NCBI RefSeq assembly: GCF_002160985.1
Contig: NZ_NFLQ01000016.1
Location: 17,034 to 81,033 of the forward strand
Origin: Lachnoclostridium sp. An118
Lineage (GTDB): Bacteria > Bacillota > Clostridia > Lachnospirales > Lachnospiraceae
Direction of reading: 5' to 3'
DNA length: 64,000 nucleotides
This document shows positions 32,366-42,075 of the stretch, in pieces; position 1 is the stretch's first letter; every line of letters begins with the position of its first letter. Below the pieces are notes generated by a model. That model did not search any database. It saw nothing but the letters and a program-made list of their open reading frames with translations, and was not told the DNA's origin. A program made the translations under genes and the position numbers.

Positions 32366-33715
32366 ATGAATGGCGCCAGACAGACACATATAGCTATGCC
32401 GGACAAGGTAAAGGAGATCATCCGCACGCTGCGGGGGGCGGGCTTTGAGGCCTGGGCCGTGGGGGGGTGCGTCCGGGACTCTATCCTGGGGCGTGCGCCC
32501 GGGGACTGGGACATCACCACCTCCGCCCTGCCGGAGCAGACAAAAGAGCTGTTTCCCCGGACCTTTGACACGGGGATCCAGCACGGGACCGTGACCGTGC
32601 TCCTGGAGGGGGAGGGCTTCGAGGTGACCACCTACCGGATCGACGGGACCTACGAGGACAGCCGCCATCCCACGGAGGTCACCTTTACGAGAAGCCTGCG
32701 GGAGGACCTGCTGCGCCGGGATTTTACCATCAACGCCATGGCCTACAGCGACGAGGAGGGGCTGGTGGACATCTTCGGCGGCATGGAGGACCTGGAGCGG
32801 GGCGTGATCCGCTGCGTGGGGGATGCCAGGGAGAGATTCCGGGAGGACGCCCTGCGCATCCTGCGGGGCGTGCGCTTCGCGGCCCAGCTGGGCTTTGACC
32901 TGGAGGAGGAGACCCGGGAGGGCATGCGGGAGCTGGCCCCCACGCTGCAGAGGATCAGTGCGGAGCGGATACAGACAGAGCTCCTGAAGATCCTCCTGTC
33001 CGGCAGGCCGGACATGCTCCGGACCGCCTGGGAGCTGGGGATGACCGCCTGGTTCCTGCCGGAATTTGACAGGATGATGGAGACTTCCCAGGAGACGCCC
33101 CACCACATGTACACAGTGGGGGAGCACACGCTCCACGCCCTCCTGAATGTGCGGCCGGACAGGGTGCTGCGGCTCACCATGCTGTTCCACGACATGGGGA
33201 AGCCGGATCTGAAGACCGTGGATGCGGATGGGACCGCCCACTTCAAGAAGCATGCCCTGCGCAGTGAGGAGCTCACAAGGGAGGTCATGCGCCGCCTGAA
33301 GTTCGACAACGAGACGCTGAAAAGCGTGGCCACCCTCGTGAGGTACCACGATTACCGGATGCCGGTCCGGGGGGAGGCTGTGCGGCGGGCCATGAACCGG
33401 ATCGGGCCGGCCCTCTTTCCCCTCTACCTGGAGGTGCGGCGGGCGGATGTGCTGGCCCAGAGCCTGTACCTCCGGGAGGAGAAGCTGGCGGATATAGCCG
33501 GGGTGGAGCGCCTCTACAGGGAGGCCCTTGCCCGGCGGGAGTGCGTTACCCTGAAAGACCTGGCGGTCAACGGCAGTGACCTCATAGAGGCGGGCTTCCG
33601 GCCGGGAAGGGAGCTGGGGGAAATCCTGCAGAGCCTCCTGGACGATGTGATGCGGGAGCCGGAGCTCAACGAGAGGGAAAGGCTGCTGGCTCTGGCTGAG
33701 GAGAAAAAGAAGTAA
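32366..33715 (+). CDS. cca: CCA tRNA nucleotidyltransferase with HD domain
   Basis: 449 residues. Class II nucleotidyltransferase: GGCVRDSILGRAPGDWDITTSA carries the metal-binding Asp pair, RRDFTINAMAY and the EDALRILRGVRFA helix form the RNA-binding core. A C-terminal HD phosphohydrolase domain (LFHDMGKPD, around residue 276) is present as in other Clostridia. It adds or repairs the 3' CCA of tRNA. ATG 190 bp after proS with a weak purine-rich site. Confidence 0.92.
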   Translation: MNGARQTHIAMPDKVKEIIRTLRGAGFEAWAVGGCVRDSILGRAPGDWDITTSALPEQTKELFPRTFDTGIQHGTVTVLLEGEGFEVTTYRIDGTYEDSRHPTEVTFTRSLREDLLRRDFTINAMAYSDEEGLVDIFGGMEDLERGVIRCVGDARERFREDALRILRGVRFAAQLGFDLEEETREGMRELAPTLQRISAERIQTELLKILLSGRPDMLRTAWELGMTAWFLPEFDRMMETSQETPHHMYTVGEHTLHALLNVRPDRVLRLTMLFHDMGKPDLKTVDADGTAHFKKHALRSEELTREVMRRLKFDNETLKSVATLVRYHDYRMPVRGEAVRRAMNRIGPALFPLYLEVRRADVLAQSLYLREEKLADIAGVERLYREALARRECVTLKDLAVNGSDLIEAGFRPGRELGEILQSLLDDVMREPELNERERLLALAEEKKK

Positions 33716-33726
33716 AAGAGGAACAG

Positions 33727-33755
33727 GCATATTACCGTTTCCGATGACATACATT
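33727..33755 (+). promoter_or_regulatory. Sigma-E-type sporulation promoter of the cotS-like gene
   Basis: gcatatt at 33727-33733, a 14-bp spacer and catacatt at 33748-33755 match the Bacillus sigma-E consensus (-35 G-H-ATATT, -10 CATACA-N-T) at the exact spacing. It is 41 bp before the start of the coat gene. Confidence 0.75.
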
Positions 33756-33795
33756 AAACAGAACATGATATTGGAAGAGTGCAGGGGACGGTAAT

Positions 33796-34803
33796 ATGCA
33801 GGATTACGAATTGAGTATATTGGAGCAATATCCAATCAATGTAAAGTGCACCCGCAAAACAAGGGGTGCGTTTTTTTGTGATACAGACCAGGGACTTTTT
33901 CTGCTCCGGGAGGCGGGGGTGTCCAGGCGCCATGCCATCCTGATGCGGCATGTGGGAGTTTATCTGTACCAGGAGGGAAATATGCGGACGGACCTGCCTG
34001 TGGCCAACTGCGACGGGGAGCTCCTCTCCACCTCCCCGGAAGGGCGGACCTATATACTGAAGCAGTGGTTCAGAGGGCGGGAGTGTGACGTCCGGAAAAG
34101 CCGGGAGCTCCTGGAAGGGACCGCCAATCTCGCCCACCTGCACCGGTTCATGGGGCAGGTCCCTCCCTGCCCGGAGCCGGAGGAGGGCGGGACACCCGCG
34201 CGGCCGGAGGGACTGGAGAAGGAGTATGAGAGGCATAACCGGGAGCTGAAAAAGATACGGCGGTTTATGAGGGGACAGTCCCCAAAGGGAGAGTTTGAGC
34301 TGGAGTTCCTGCGGTATTTTGACAGAATGTTCGATTGGGCCCGGTGTGCGGAGGAGGAGAGCAAACGCAGGGATTTTGGCAAAATATGGGAGGCTTCCGC
34401 GGAGAATAACACCATGATACACGGGGATTATAATTATCACAATATCCTCGTCACGGCGGGCGGATATGCCACCACCAATTTCGACAGATGCAGGGCGGGC
34501 ATCCAGATGGAGGACCTGTACTATTTTCTGCGGAAGGCTATGGAGAAGCACGGCTGGAATGTGAAGAGCGGGGATCACATGCTGGATGCCTACAGCGCCA
34601 TACGTCCCCTCTCGGACGAAGAGGTGGAATATCTGAAGATACGTCTCATCTATCCGGAAAAATTTTGGAAGCTGGCAGACTCCTACTATTGCTCCAATAA
34701 GGCGTGGGTCCCGGCCAAGAATCTGGAGAAGCTGAAGACCGTGGTGACGCAGACGGAGGAGAAGAGCAGATTCCTGGAACGGCTGTTCTCATTTTCTCTG
34801 TAA
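33796..34803 (+). CDS. CotS-family spore coat protein (kinase-like fold)
   Basis: 335 residues with the aminoglycoside-phosphotransferase-like fold of CotS/YtaA coat proteins: MIHGDYNYHNILV resembles a catalytic loop, and NFDRCRAGIQMEDLYYFLRKAM the metal-binding/DFD region, with N-F-D in place of D-F-D. Family proteins are deposited in the spore coat by the mother cell. The perfect sigma-E-like promoter immediately upstream supports that timing. Confidence 0.85.
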   Translation: MQDYELSILEQYPINVKCTRKTRGAFFCDTDQGLFLLREAGVSRRHAILMRHVGVYLYQEGNMRTDLPVANCDGELLSTSPEGRTYILKQWFRGRECDVRKSRELLEGTANLAHLHRFMGQVPPCPEPEEGGTPARPEGLEKEYERHNRELKKIRRFMRGQSPKGEFELEFLRYFDRMFDWARCAEEESKRRDFGKIWEASAENNTMIHGDYNYHNILVTAGGYATTNFDRCRAGIQMEDLYYFLRKAMEKHGWNVKSGDHMLDAYSAIRPLSDEEVEYLKIRLIYPEKFWKLADSYYCSNKAWVPAKNLEKLKTVVTQTEEKSRFLERLFSFSL

Positions 34804-34849
34804 AAAGCCCAGAAACCTTGAAAATGCCGGGTTTTTCGGGGATTTTCCC

Positions 34850-34878
34850 TTGACAAACAAGGGGAAAGCCTGTATAAC
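34850..34878 (+). promoter_or_regulatory. hup promoter
   Basis: -35 TTGACA (34850-34855), 17-bp spacer, -10 TATAAC (34873-34878), leaving a ~105-base leader with a gcgtccc/gggatgc stem. Confidence 0.8.
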
Positions 34879-34987
34879 TTTATTTGAAAGGCGTCCCGCG
34901 GGCCCAGTGGAAATACGGCGTGGGATGCACAATAAGCTGAATAGAATATGATAAGGGTTCTATCATAAGTCGAAGGAGGAGTTTTCC

Positions 34988-35263
34988 ATGAACAAAACAG
35001 AATTGGTAGCAGCGATTGCTGAAAATGCAGAGATATCCAAAAAGGATGCTGAGAAAGCCTTAAAAGCCTTTGTCGATGTAGTGACAGAGGAGTTAAAGAA
35101 AGAGGAGAAGGTACAGCTTGTAGGCTTCGGTACATTTGAAGTGAGCAAGAGATCCGCAAGAGAGGGAAGAAATCCTCAGACAGGCCAGACCATGAAGATC
35201 GAGGCCTGCAAGGCTCCGAAGTTCAAAGCCGGAAAGGCTTTAAAGGATGCTGTGAACGCATAG
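34988..35263 (+). CDS. hup: HU-family nucleoid protein
   Basis: 91 residues, full length. It starts MNKTELVAAIAENAEISKKDAEKAL and contains VGFGTFEV and the DNA-binding arm RSAREGRNPQTGQ. It forms a dimer that bends DNA non-specifically. An ideal aaggagg and a consensus promoter suggest strong constitutive expression. Confidence 0.96.
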   Translation: MNKTELVAAIAENAEISKKDAEKALKAFVDVVTEELKKEEKVQLVGFGTFEVSKRSAREGRNPQTGQTMKIEACKAPKFKAGKALKDAVNA

Positions 35264-35281
35264 AGGTTGTTGTGATAGAAG

Positions 35282-35318
35282 ACGGCACTGCGGCGGAGAA
35301 GGCTGCAGTGCCGTTTTG
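35282..35318 (+). terminator. hup terminator
   Basis: 10-bp perfect stem acggcactgc (35282-35291) / 35305-35314, followed by tttt. Confidence 0.8.
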
Positions 35319-35375
35319 TGCTGGTGCGGGGCATGAAGCATCAGGCCCCCGTACCGGGGGAGAGGGAGGTGAAGT

Positions 35376-35615
35376 ATGAGGCTTGACAAATTTCTGAAGG
35401 TTTCCCGGCTGATCAAGAGGCGCACCGTGGCAAATGAGGCGTGCGACGCCGGCAGGGTGCTGGTAAACGGCGCCACGGCCAAGGCGTCCACCAAGGTGAA
35501 GGCGGGGGATGTCATAGAGATACAGTTCGGCACAAAGGCCGTAAAAGTGGAAGTCCTCGACATAAAAGACACGTCTAAAAAGGAAGAGGCGAAGGATCTG
35601 TTCAAATATCTGTAA
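35376..35615 (+). CDS. rqcP: S4-domain RNA-binding protein RqcP (YabO/Hsp15-like)
   Basis: 79 residues consisting almost wholly of an S4 domain (MRLDKFLKVSRLIKRRTVANEACDAGRV...GDVIEI). In Firmicutes RqcP works with RqcH in adding poly-Ala to stalled nascent chains on 50S subunits. It stands just before yabP as in Bacillus. Strong gggaggtg site. Confidence 0.9.
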   Translation: MRLDKFLKVSRLIKRRTVANEACDAGRVLVNGATAKASTKVKAGDVIEIQFGTKAVKVEVLDIKDTSKKEEAKDLFKYL

Positions 35616-35658
35616 TAATCTCAGACAGCCTTTCATATGATTATCAAGAAAGGTTGTG

Positions 35659-35949
35659 ATGGCAATGGAAGAAAAGCAGGCGCGGGGAGCGCACAAGCTT
35701 GTTGTGAATAACCGGAAGACCAGCCTGGTGACAGGCGTCCTGGATGTCCTGTCCTTTGACCTGAACGAGATCCTCCTGGAGACGGAGCAGGGGATGCTCA
35801 TGGTCAAGGGCTCGGACCTGCATGTGAACAGGCTGAGCCTGGAGAAGGGGGAGGTGGACCTGTCCGGGACCATAGACAGCGTGGCCTACTCGGATGTGCA
35901 TCCGGCGGCTAAGACGGGAGAAAATATACTGAGCAGACTGTTCAGGTGA
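35659..35949 (+). CDS. yabP: Sporulation protein YabP
   Basis: 96 residues. The core HKLVVNNRKTSLVTGVLDVLSFDLNEILLETEQGML and the following KGSDLHVNRLSLEKGEV are diagnostic for the YabP/YqfC family, mother-cell proteins needed for spore formation. The ATG at 35659 was chosen over the GTG three bases earlier and the ATG at 35665 by spacing from aaagg (35649-35653). Three bases separate it from yabQ. Confidence 0.92.
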   Translation: MAMEEKQARGAHKLVVNNRKTSLVTGVLDVLSFDLNEILLETEQGMLMVKGSDLHVNRLSLEKGEVDLSGTIDSVAYSDVHPAAKTGENILSRLFR

Positions 35950-35952
35950 CGC

Positions 35953-36285
35953 ATGTACGGGATAGAGGCAGAGAGCCTTTCGCTCCTGGAGGCAGTGCTT
36001 ACAGGAATGACAGTCTGCAGCGTCTACACATGCCTGCGAGCGCTGCGGAGGATCATCCGCCACACCCCGGCGGCCATTGCCGCGGAGGACCTTTTTTTCT
36101 GGCTGGGGACGGCGTTCTACATGTTTGTGCAAATTCACCATACTACCAGTGGTAGCATCAGATGGTATTTTATACTAGGTGTTGTGCTGGGGAGCGTTTT
36201 TTTCTCCTGTCTGTCGAAAATCCCGGGAAAACTGCGAAAAAAATTGTACGCAAGGAGGAGGGGGAAATTCGGCGAAAACAGTTGA
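35953..36285 (+). CDS. yabQ: Spore cortex biosynthesis membrane protein YabQ
   Basis: 110 residues with hydrophobic stretches near 10-30, 45-65 and 68-88, short for the family but with the usual basic C-terminus. YabQ sits in the outer forespore membrane and is needed for cortex assembly. It follows yabP directly and precedes divIC, the conserved order. Confidence 0.85.
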   Translation: MYGIEAESLSLLEAVLTGMTVCSVYTCLRALRRIIRHTPAAIAAEDLFFWLGTAFYMFVQIHHTTSGSIRWYFILGVVLGSVFFSCLSKIPGKLRKKLYARRRGKFGENS

Positions 36286-36357
36286 ACAAACAGGAGAAAA
36301 AAGATAAGATAAAAGATAATAACCAGTGAAAGCTGGCGAAATGGGTGAGTAATTAAT

Positions 36358-36681
36358 ATGGGAAGTATCAAACAAAAGAACAGGGCAAGGCGCCGGAAAA
36401 AACAGGTGCAGCAGCACAGGAGGAGCATGCTGGGCATCAGTGCGGTGATCCTGCTTTTGGCAGTCATTGTCTCGGTGAGCAGCATTGAGCTCCGGGCCAA
36501 GAACAGCGCCTATATAGAGCAGGAGCAGGAGCTGGAGGAAGAGATCCAGGCTGAGAAGGACCGCGCGGAGGAGATCGACGATCTGGAAGAGTACGTCGGT
36601 ACAGATGAGTACGTGGAGCAGACGGCCAAGGATAAGCTGGGGCTGGTCCATGAGAACGAGATTATTTTTAAGGGTAAGTAA
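36358..36681 (+). CDS. Septum-formation protein DivIC/FtsB-like
   Basis: 107 residues: basic cytoplasmic N-terminus, one membrane helix (about 24-42), then a Glu-rich extracytoplasmic coiled coil and the conserved end YVGTDEYVEQTAKDKLGLVHENEIIF. It belongs to the FtsL-DivIC-DivIB divisome subcomplex. Position between yabQ and spoIIE matches Bacillus divIC. Confidence 0.9.
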   Translation: MGSIKQKNRARRRKKQVQQHRRSMLGISAVILLLAVIVSVSSIELRAKNSAYIEQEQELEEEIQAEKDRAEEIDDLEEYVGTDEYVEQTAKDKLGLVHENEIIFKGK

Positions 36682-36702
36682 GAAAAGTAAGTATGCGAAA
36701 GA

Positions 36703-36734
36703 AAAGCTTTGGGAAGGAGTCCCAAAGCTTTTTT
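36703..36734 (+). terminator. Terminator between divIC and spoIIE
   Basis: 12-bp stem aaagctttggga (36703-36714) / 36720-36731 with a five-base loop and a following T-run. Confidence 0.8.
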
Positions 36735-36784
36735 GTTTCCCGGACAGCGCCTCCTGGGCTGCCCGGGCGCGGGGGAGTATAAAG

Positions 36785-38188
36785 ATGGGTGAGGTTAAGG
36801 AAAAGGAGCTTTTTGTCAATCCCTATGTGATCCAGATGGATAAGTTTGCCGGGTCTCTCAAGCACCTCTCGGAGACATTCCTGGGTCTGGAAAAGGGAAG
36901 GAGAACGCTGACGGGCGAGGAGATAGACGAGATGTTCGGCGCGGTATCGGAGAAGGTCTGCCAGGGCTGTGAGAAGAAGAGCCTCTGTCTGGGAGAGGGC
37001 AGGGAGCGGACAAGGCAGATGGTCTATGAGATCATGGCGGCCGCTGAGGAGTACGGGGCGGAGCTGAATGTGGAGCTGAAGAGGAGGCTGCAGAAAAGAT
37101 GTGTCATGGCGCCTAGGTTCCTGCGGGAGACGTTGGAGGTCTTTCAGGCCCAGAAGCAGAAAATGGTGTGGAACCGGAAGCTGGTGATGAACCGGGAGGG
37201 CTGCGCGGCGTCCATGAACGCCTTCGCGGACCTTGTCCAGCACGCGGCCCGGGAGCTGGGCGCAGGCATCTGCGTGGATGAGCACCTGCAGAGGAAGGTA
37301 AAGGTCCGGCTGAAGAAGAACGGGCTGAAGCTTCTGTCCAGCGTGTTTTTCGTGACAAAGCAGGGCAGGTACGAGGTCCATCTCACGGTCCGGGCGCCGA
37401 AGGGCCAGTGCGTAGCCTCCAGGGAGGCGGCGGAAGTGCTGTCCTCCTGCCTGGGAAGGCAGATGCTCCTGGTGAAGGGAGAGTGCCCGGTCGTCACAGA
37501 AAACTACGGCACCCTCGTGTTCATGGAGGGGCCTGCCTTCCAGACGATCCAGGGAGTGGCCAAGATAGGGAAGGGCTGTCAGAGGATATCAGGAGATACC
37601 TTTTCCATGACTCAGCTCCCGGGAGGCAGGGAGGGGGTGGTCCTCTCTGACGGCATGGGCTCCGGGGAGCACGCCTTTCAGGAGAGCGCCATGGTGGTGG
37701 AAATGCTGGAGGAGCTTCTGGAGGCGGGCTTTCCGCCCTGCACGGCTGTCCAGATGATGAACACCGCCCTGGTGGCGGGCAGGGAGGAGCTGTGCTTCTC
37801 CACGGTGGATATGTGTATCTTCGACCTCTATCAGGGAACCTGCGAGCTCATGAAGGCGGGGGCCTCCACTACCTTTATCCGGACCGGCGGCGGGGTGGAA
37901 CGGGTCAGCTCTGCCACGCTTCCTGTCGGCGTGCTCCAGGAGCTGGAGATCGAGAGGACCGTCCGGCAGCTGGGGGACGGGGATTTTGTGGTCATGGTGA
38001 CGGACGGAGTGCTGGACGCTCTGCCCGTGGGAAACCAGGAGGCCATGCTGTCGGCGCTCATCGGGGGTGCCGGCACCAACAATCCCGGTGAGCTGGCCCA
38101 CTATCTCCTGGAGCAGGTACTGGAGCTGTCGGGGGAGGTGCCGGCGGACGATATGACCATCCTGGCTGTAGGGCTGTGGAAAGTATGA
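36785..38188 (+). CDS. spoIIE: SpoIIE-like phosphatase lacking the membrane domain
   Basis: 467 residues from the ATG at 36785 (gggggag upstream). It matches SpoIIE region II (VNPYVIQMDKFAGSLKHLSETF, CQGCEKKSLCLGEG) and the PP2C domain with the Mn-binding motifs VLSDGMGSGEHA, VTDGVLDA and PADDMTILAV. Full SpoIIE is about 800 residues and starts with ten membrane helices; none are encoded here, and the in-frame sequence upstream runs back only into divIC. SpoIIE dephosphorylates SpoIIAA to release sigma-F in the forespore, normally from the septal membrane. Confidence 0.85.
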   Translation: MGEVKEKELFVNPYVIQMDKFAGSLKHLSETFLGLEKGRRTLTGEEIDEMFGAVSEKVCQGCEKKSLCLGEGRERTRQMVYEIMAAAEEYGAELNVELKRRLQKRCVMAPRFLRETLEVFQAQKQKMVWNRKLVMNREGCAASMNAFADLVQHAARELGAGICVDEHLQRKVKVRLKKNGLKLLSSVFFVTKQGRYEVHLTVRAPKGQCVASREAAEVLSSCLGRQMLLVKGECPVVTENYGTLVFMEGPAFQTIQGVAKIGKGCQRISGDTFSMTQLPGGREGVVLSDGMGSGEHAFQESAMVVEMLEELLEAGFPPCTAVQMMNTALVAGREELCFSTVDMCIFDLYQGTCELMKAGASTTFIRTGGGVERVSSATLPVGVLQELEIERTVRQLGDGDFVVMVTDGVLDALPVGNQEAMLSALIGGAGTNNPGELAHYLLEQVLELSGEVPADDMTILAVGLWKV

Positions 38189-38222
38189 GAAGGCTTGCAA
38201 TTTCCCGCCGGATTCTTTATAG

Positions 38223-38228
38223 TATAAT
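38223..38228 (+). promoter_or_regulatory. -10 box before tilS
   Basis: TATAAT at 38223-38228, 51 bases before tilS. The nearest -35-like TTGCAA (38195-38200) is 22 bp away, so the promoter is incomplete. Confidence 0.4.
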
Positions 38229-38278
38229 ATATTTGACAGACAGCGAAGAGGCCTGCCCTTGGGCAGGGAGGAAAGGAC

Positions 38279-39706
38279 ATGTATGAAAAGATAAGGGACT
38301 ATGCGCGCGCGCATGGGATGCTGGATAAAGGAGATGTGGTCATAGCAGGCATATCCGGAGGAGCGGACTCCGTATGCCTGCTTTGTGTGCTTTTGGAGCT
38401 GAAAAAGGAGTATGATCTGGAGGTGCGGGCTGTCCATGTGAACCACGGCATCCGGGGGGCGGCCGCCGCGGCGGACGAGGCCTATGTGGAGGAGCTGTGC
38501 CGCGGGATGGGAGTTCCTCTGGAGAGCGTCCATGTGGATGTGCGCCGGATGGCCCGGGAGGAGGGGCTGACCCAGGAGGAGGCCGGGCGCGAGGCCAGGC
38601 GGCGGGCTTTTGAGGAGGCCGCCGCAAGGTGGAACGCCTCCAGGATCGCGCTGGCCCACCACAAGAATGACAATGCGGAGACAGTGCTCCTCAATCTGGC
38701 CAGGGGCACCGGCCTGCGTGGGATGGGCGGGATCCGGCCCTGCTCGGGCAAATACATCCGGCCTCTCCTGGGGGTGTCCAGGCAGGAGATAGAACAGCTC
38801 CTGGCTGAAAAAAATATTCCTTATTGCATGGATGCCACAAATTATGAGGATACTTATACACGGAACCGCATCCGCAATCATATAATTCCATATATGGAGG
38901 AGCAGGTCAATCCAAGGGTCGTGGATCATGTGTGCGGGACTGCGGAGCAGCTGGCACAGCTCTGGGAGTATATGGAGAGGCAGACGGACGAGGCAGCCGA
39001 CCGCCTGACTGCCCTTAGGACGGGACCGGACGGCCGGGGGAGAGAGATGGTCATAGACGGTCCGGGCTTTGCGCGGGTGGACAGGGTGCTCCGGCCCTAT
39101 CTTTTGAGGCGTGTGCTGGGGCTGGTCTGCGGCAGGGAGAAGGATCTGGAGACCGTCCACTTCAAAGACCTGGAGGAGCTGTTTGACAGGCAGGTGGGCA
39201 GACGGATCAGCCTTCCCTACGGCATGAAGGCCTGCCGGTGCTACGAGGGGGTGCGGGTGGTCAGTGCGGACTGGAAGGCCCCCCGGGAAGAAGTGTGGGA
39301 TAAAGACAGGATAAAGCTGCGTATCCTGGAGCCGGCGGATATAGAAGGCCCTCTCCAGGAGGCAATTCCCAAAACACCCTACACGAAATGGTTTGATTAT
39401 GATATAATAAAAAATAGTGTTATTATCAGGACCCGCCGCCCCGGAGACTATCTCGTGATAGACAGGGAGGGGGCGACCCAGAAGCTGAACCGGTATTTTA
39501 TCAATGAGAAGATACCGTCACAGGAGAGAGACCACATCCTCCTGGCAGCAGACGGCAGCCGCATCCTGTGGGTGATCGGCTACCGGAGGGGGCTGGGCTG
39601 TGAAGTGACCGGACAGACGAGAAGGATACTGGAGATCACGATAGATAAGGGAGGAAAATACGATGGCAGAGACGATAAGAGAGCTTGTGTCAGAAGAGGA
39701 AGTTGA
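38279..39706 (+). CDS. tilS: tRNA(Ile)-lysidine synthetase
   Basis: 475 residues. The PP-loop SGGADS (26-31) binds ATP; VHVNHGIRG and AHHKNDNAETVLLNL are conserved N-type ATP-pyrophosphatase motifs. C-terminal TilS substrate-binding domains follow, ending RIL-E-I. It changes C34 to lysidine in tRNA-Ile(CAU). It overlaps hpt by 44 bp, the common tilS-hpt-ftsH arrangement. Confidence 0.93.
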   Translation: MYEKIRDYARAHGMLDKGDVVIAGISGGADSVCLLCVLLELKKEYDLEVRAVHVNHGIRGAAAAADEAYVEELCRGMGVPLESVHVDVRRMAREEGLTQEEAGREARRRAFEEAAARWNASRIALAHHKNDNAETVLLNLARGTGLRGMGGIRPCSGKYIRPLLGVSRQEIEQLLAEKNIPYCMDATNYEDTYTRNRIRNHIIPYMEEQVNPRVVDHVCGTAEQLAQLWEYMERQTDEAADRLTALRTGPDGRGREMVIDGPGFARVDRVLRPYLLRRVLGLVCGREKDLETVHFKDLEELFDRQVGRRISLPYGMKACRCYEGVRVVSADWKAPREEVWDKDRIKLRILEPADIEGPLQEAIPKTPYTKWFDYDIIKNSVIIRTRRPGDYLVIDREGATQKLNRYFINEKIPSQERDHILLAADGSRILWVIGYRRGLGCEVTGQTRRILEITIDKGGKYDGRDDKRACVRRGS

Positions 39707-40190
39707 AAAGAGAGTGTGTGAGCTGGGAAGACAGATCAGCGAGGACTATGCGGGAAAGCATGTGCATCTGATATGTGTCCTCAAGGGCGGCGTGTTTTTT
39801 ATGTGTGAGCTGGCCAAGAGGATCACGGTCCCGGTTTCCATGGATTTTATGAGTGTCAGCAGCTACGGCGACGGGACATCGTCCAGCGGTGTGGTGAAGA
39901 TCGCCAAGGACCTGGATGAGCCGCTGGAGGGAAAGGACGTCCTCATCGTGGAGGATATCATTGACTCCGGGCGGACGCTGTCCTACCTCATCCAGATCCT
40001 GGAGAAGAGAAGGCCGAGGAGCCTTAAGCTCTGCACGCTCCTGGATAAGCCGGAGCGCAGGGTGAAGCCGGTGACCGTAGATTATGTGGGCTTTAACATC
40101 CCGGATGAATTCGTCGTGGGATACGGCCTTGACTATGCACAGAAATACAGGAACCTTCCCTACATCGGAGTTGTGGAAGGCGTGGAGTAG
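39663..40190 (+). CDS. hpt: Hypoxanthine phosphoribosyltransferase
   Basis: 175 residues, usual length. The PRPP-binding loop is VLIVEDIIDSGRTL; LKGGVFFMCEL and PDEFVVGYGLDY flank the active site. It salvages hypoxanthine/guanine. It starts inside the end of tilS and is followed 17 bp later by ftsH. Confidence 0.95.
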   Translation: MAETIRELVSEEEVEKRVCELGRQISEDYAGKHVHLICVLKGGVFFMCELAKRITVPVSMDFMSVSSYGDGTSSSGVVKIAKDLDEPLEGKDVLIVEDIIDSGRTLSYLIQILEKRRPRSLKLCTLLDKPERRVKPVTVDYVGFNIPDEFVVGYGLDYAQKYRNLPYIGVVEGVE

Positions 40191-40207
40191 AAAGGAGCAG
40201 CAAAGAT

Positions 40208-42058
<1,851 letters not shown>

Positions 42059-42075
42059 AGTCAGGCGGCGATAGA

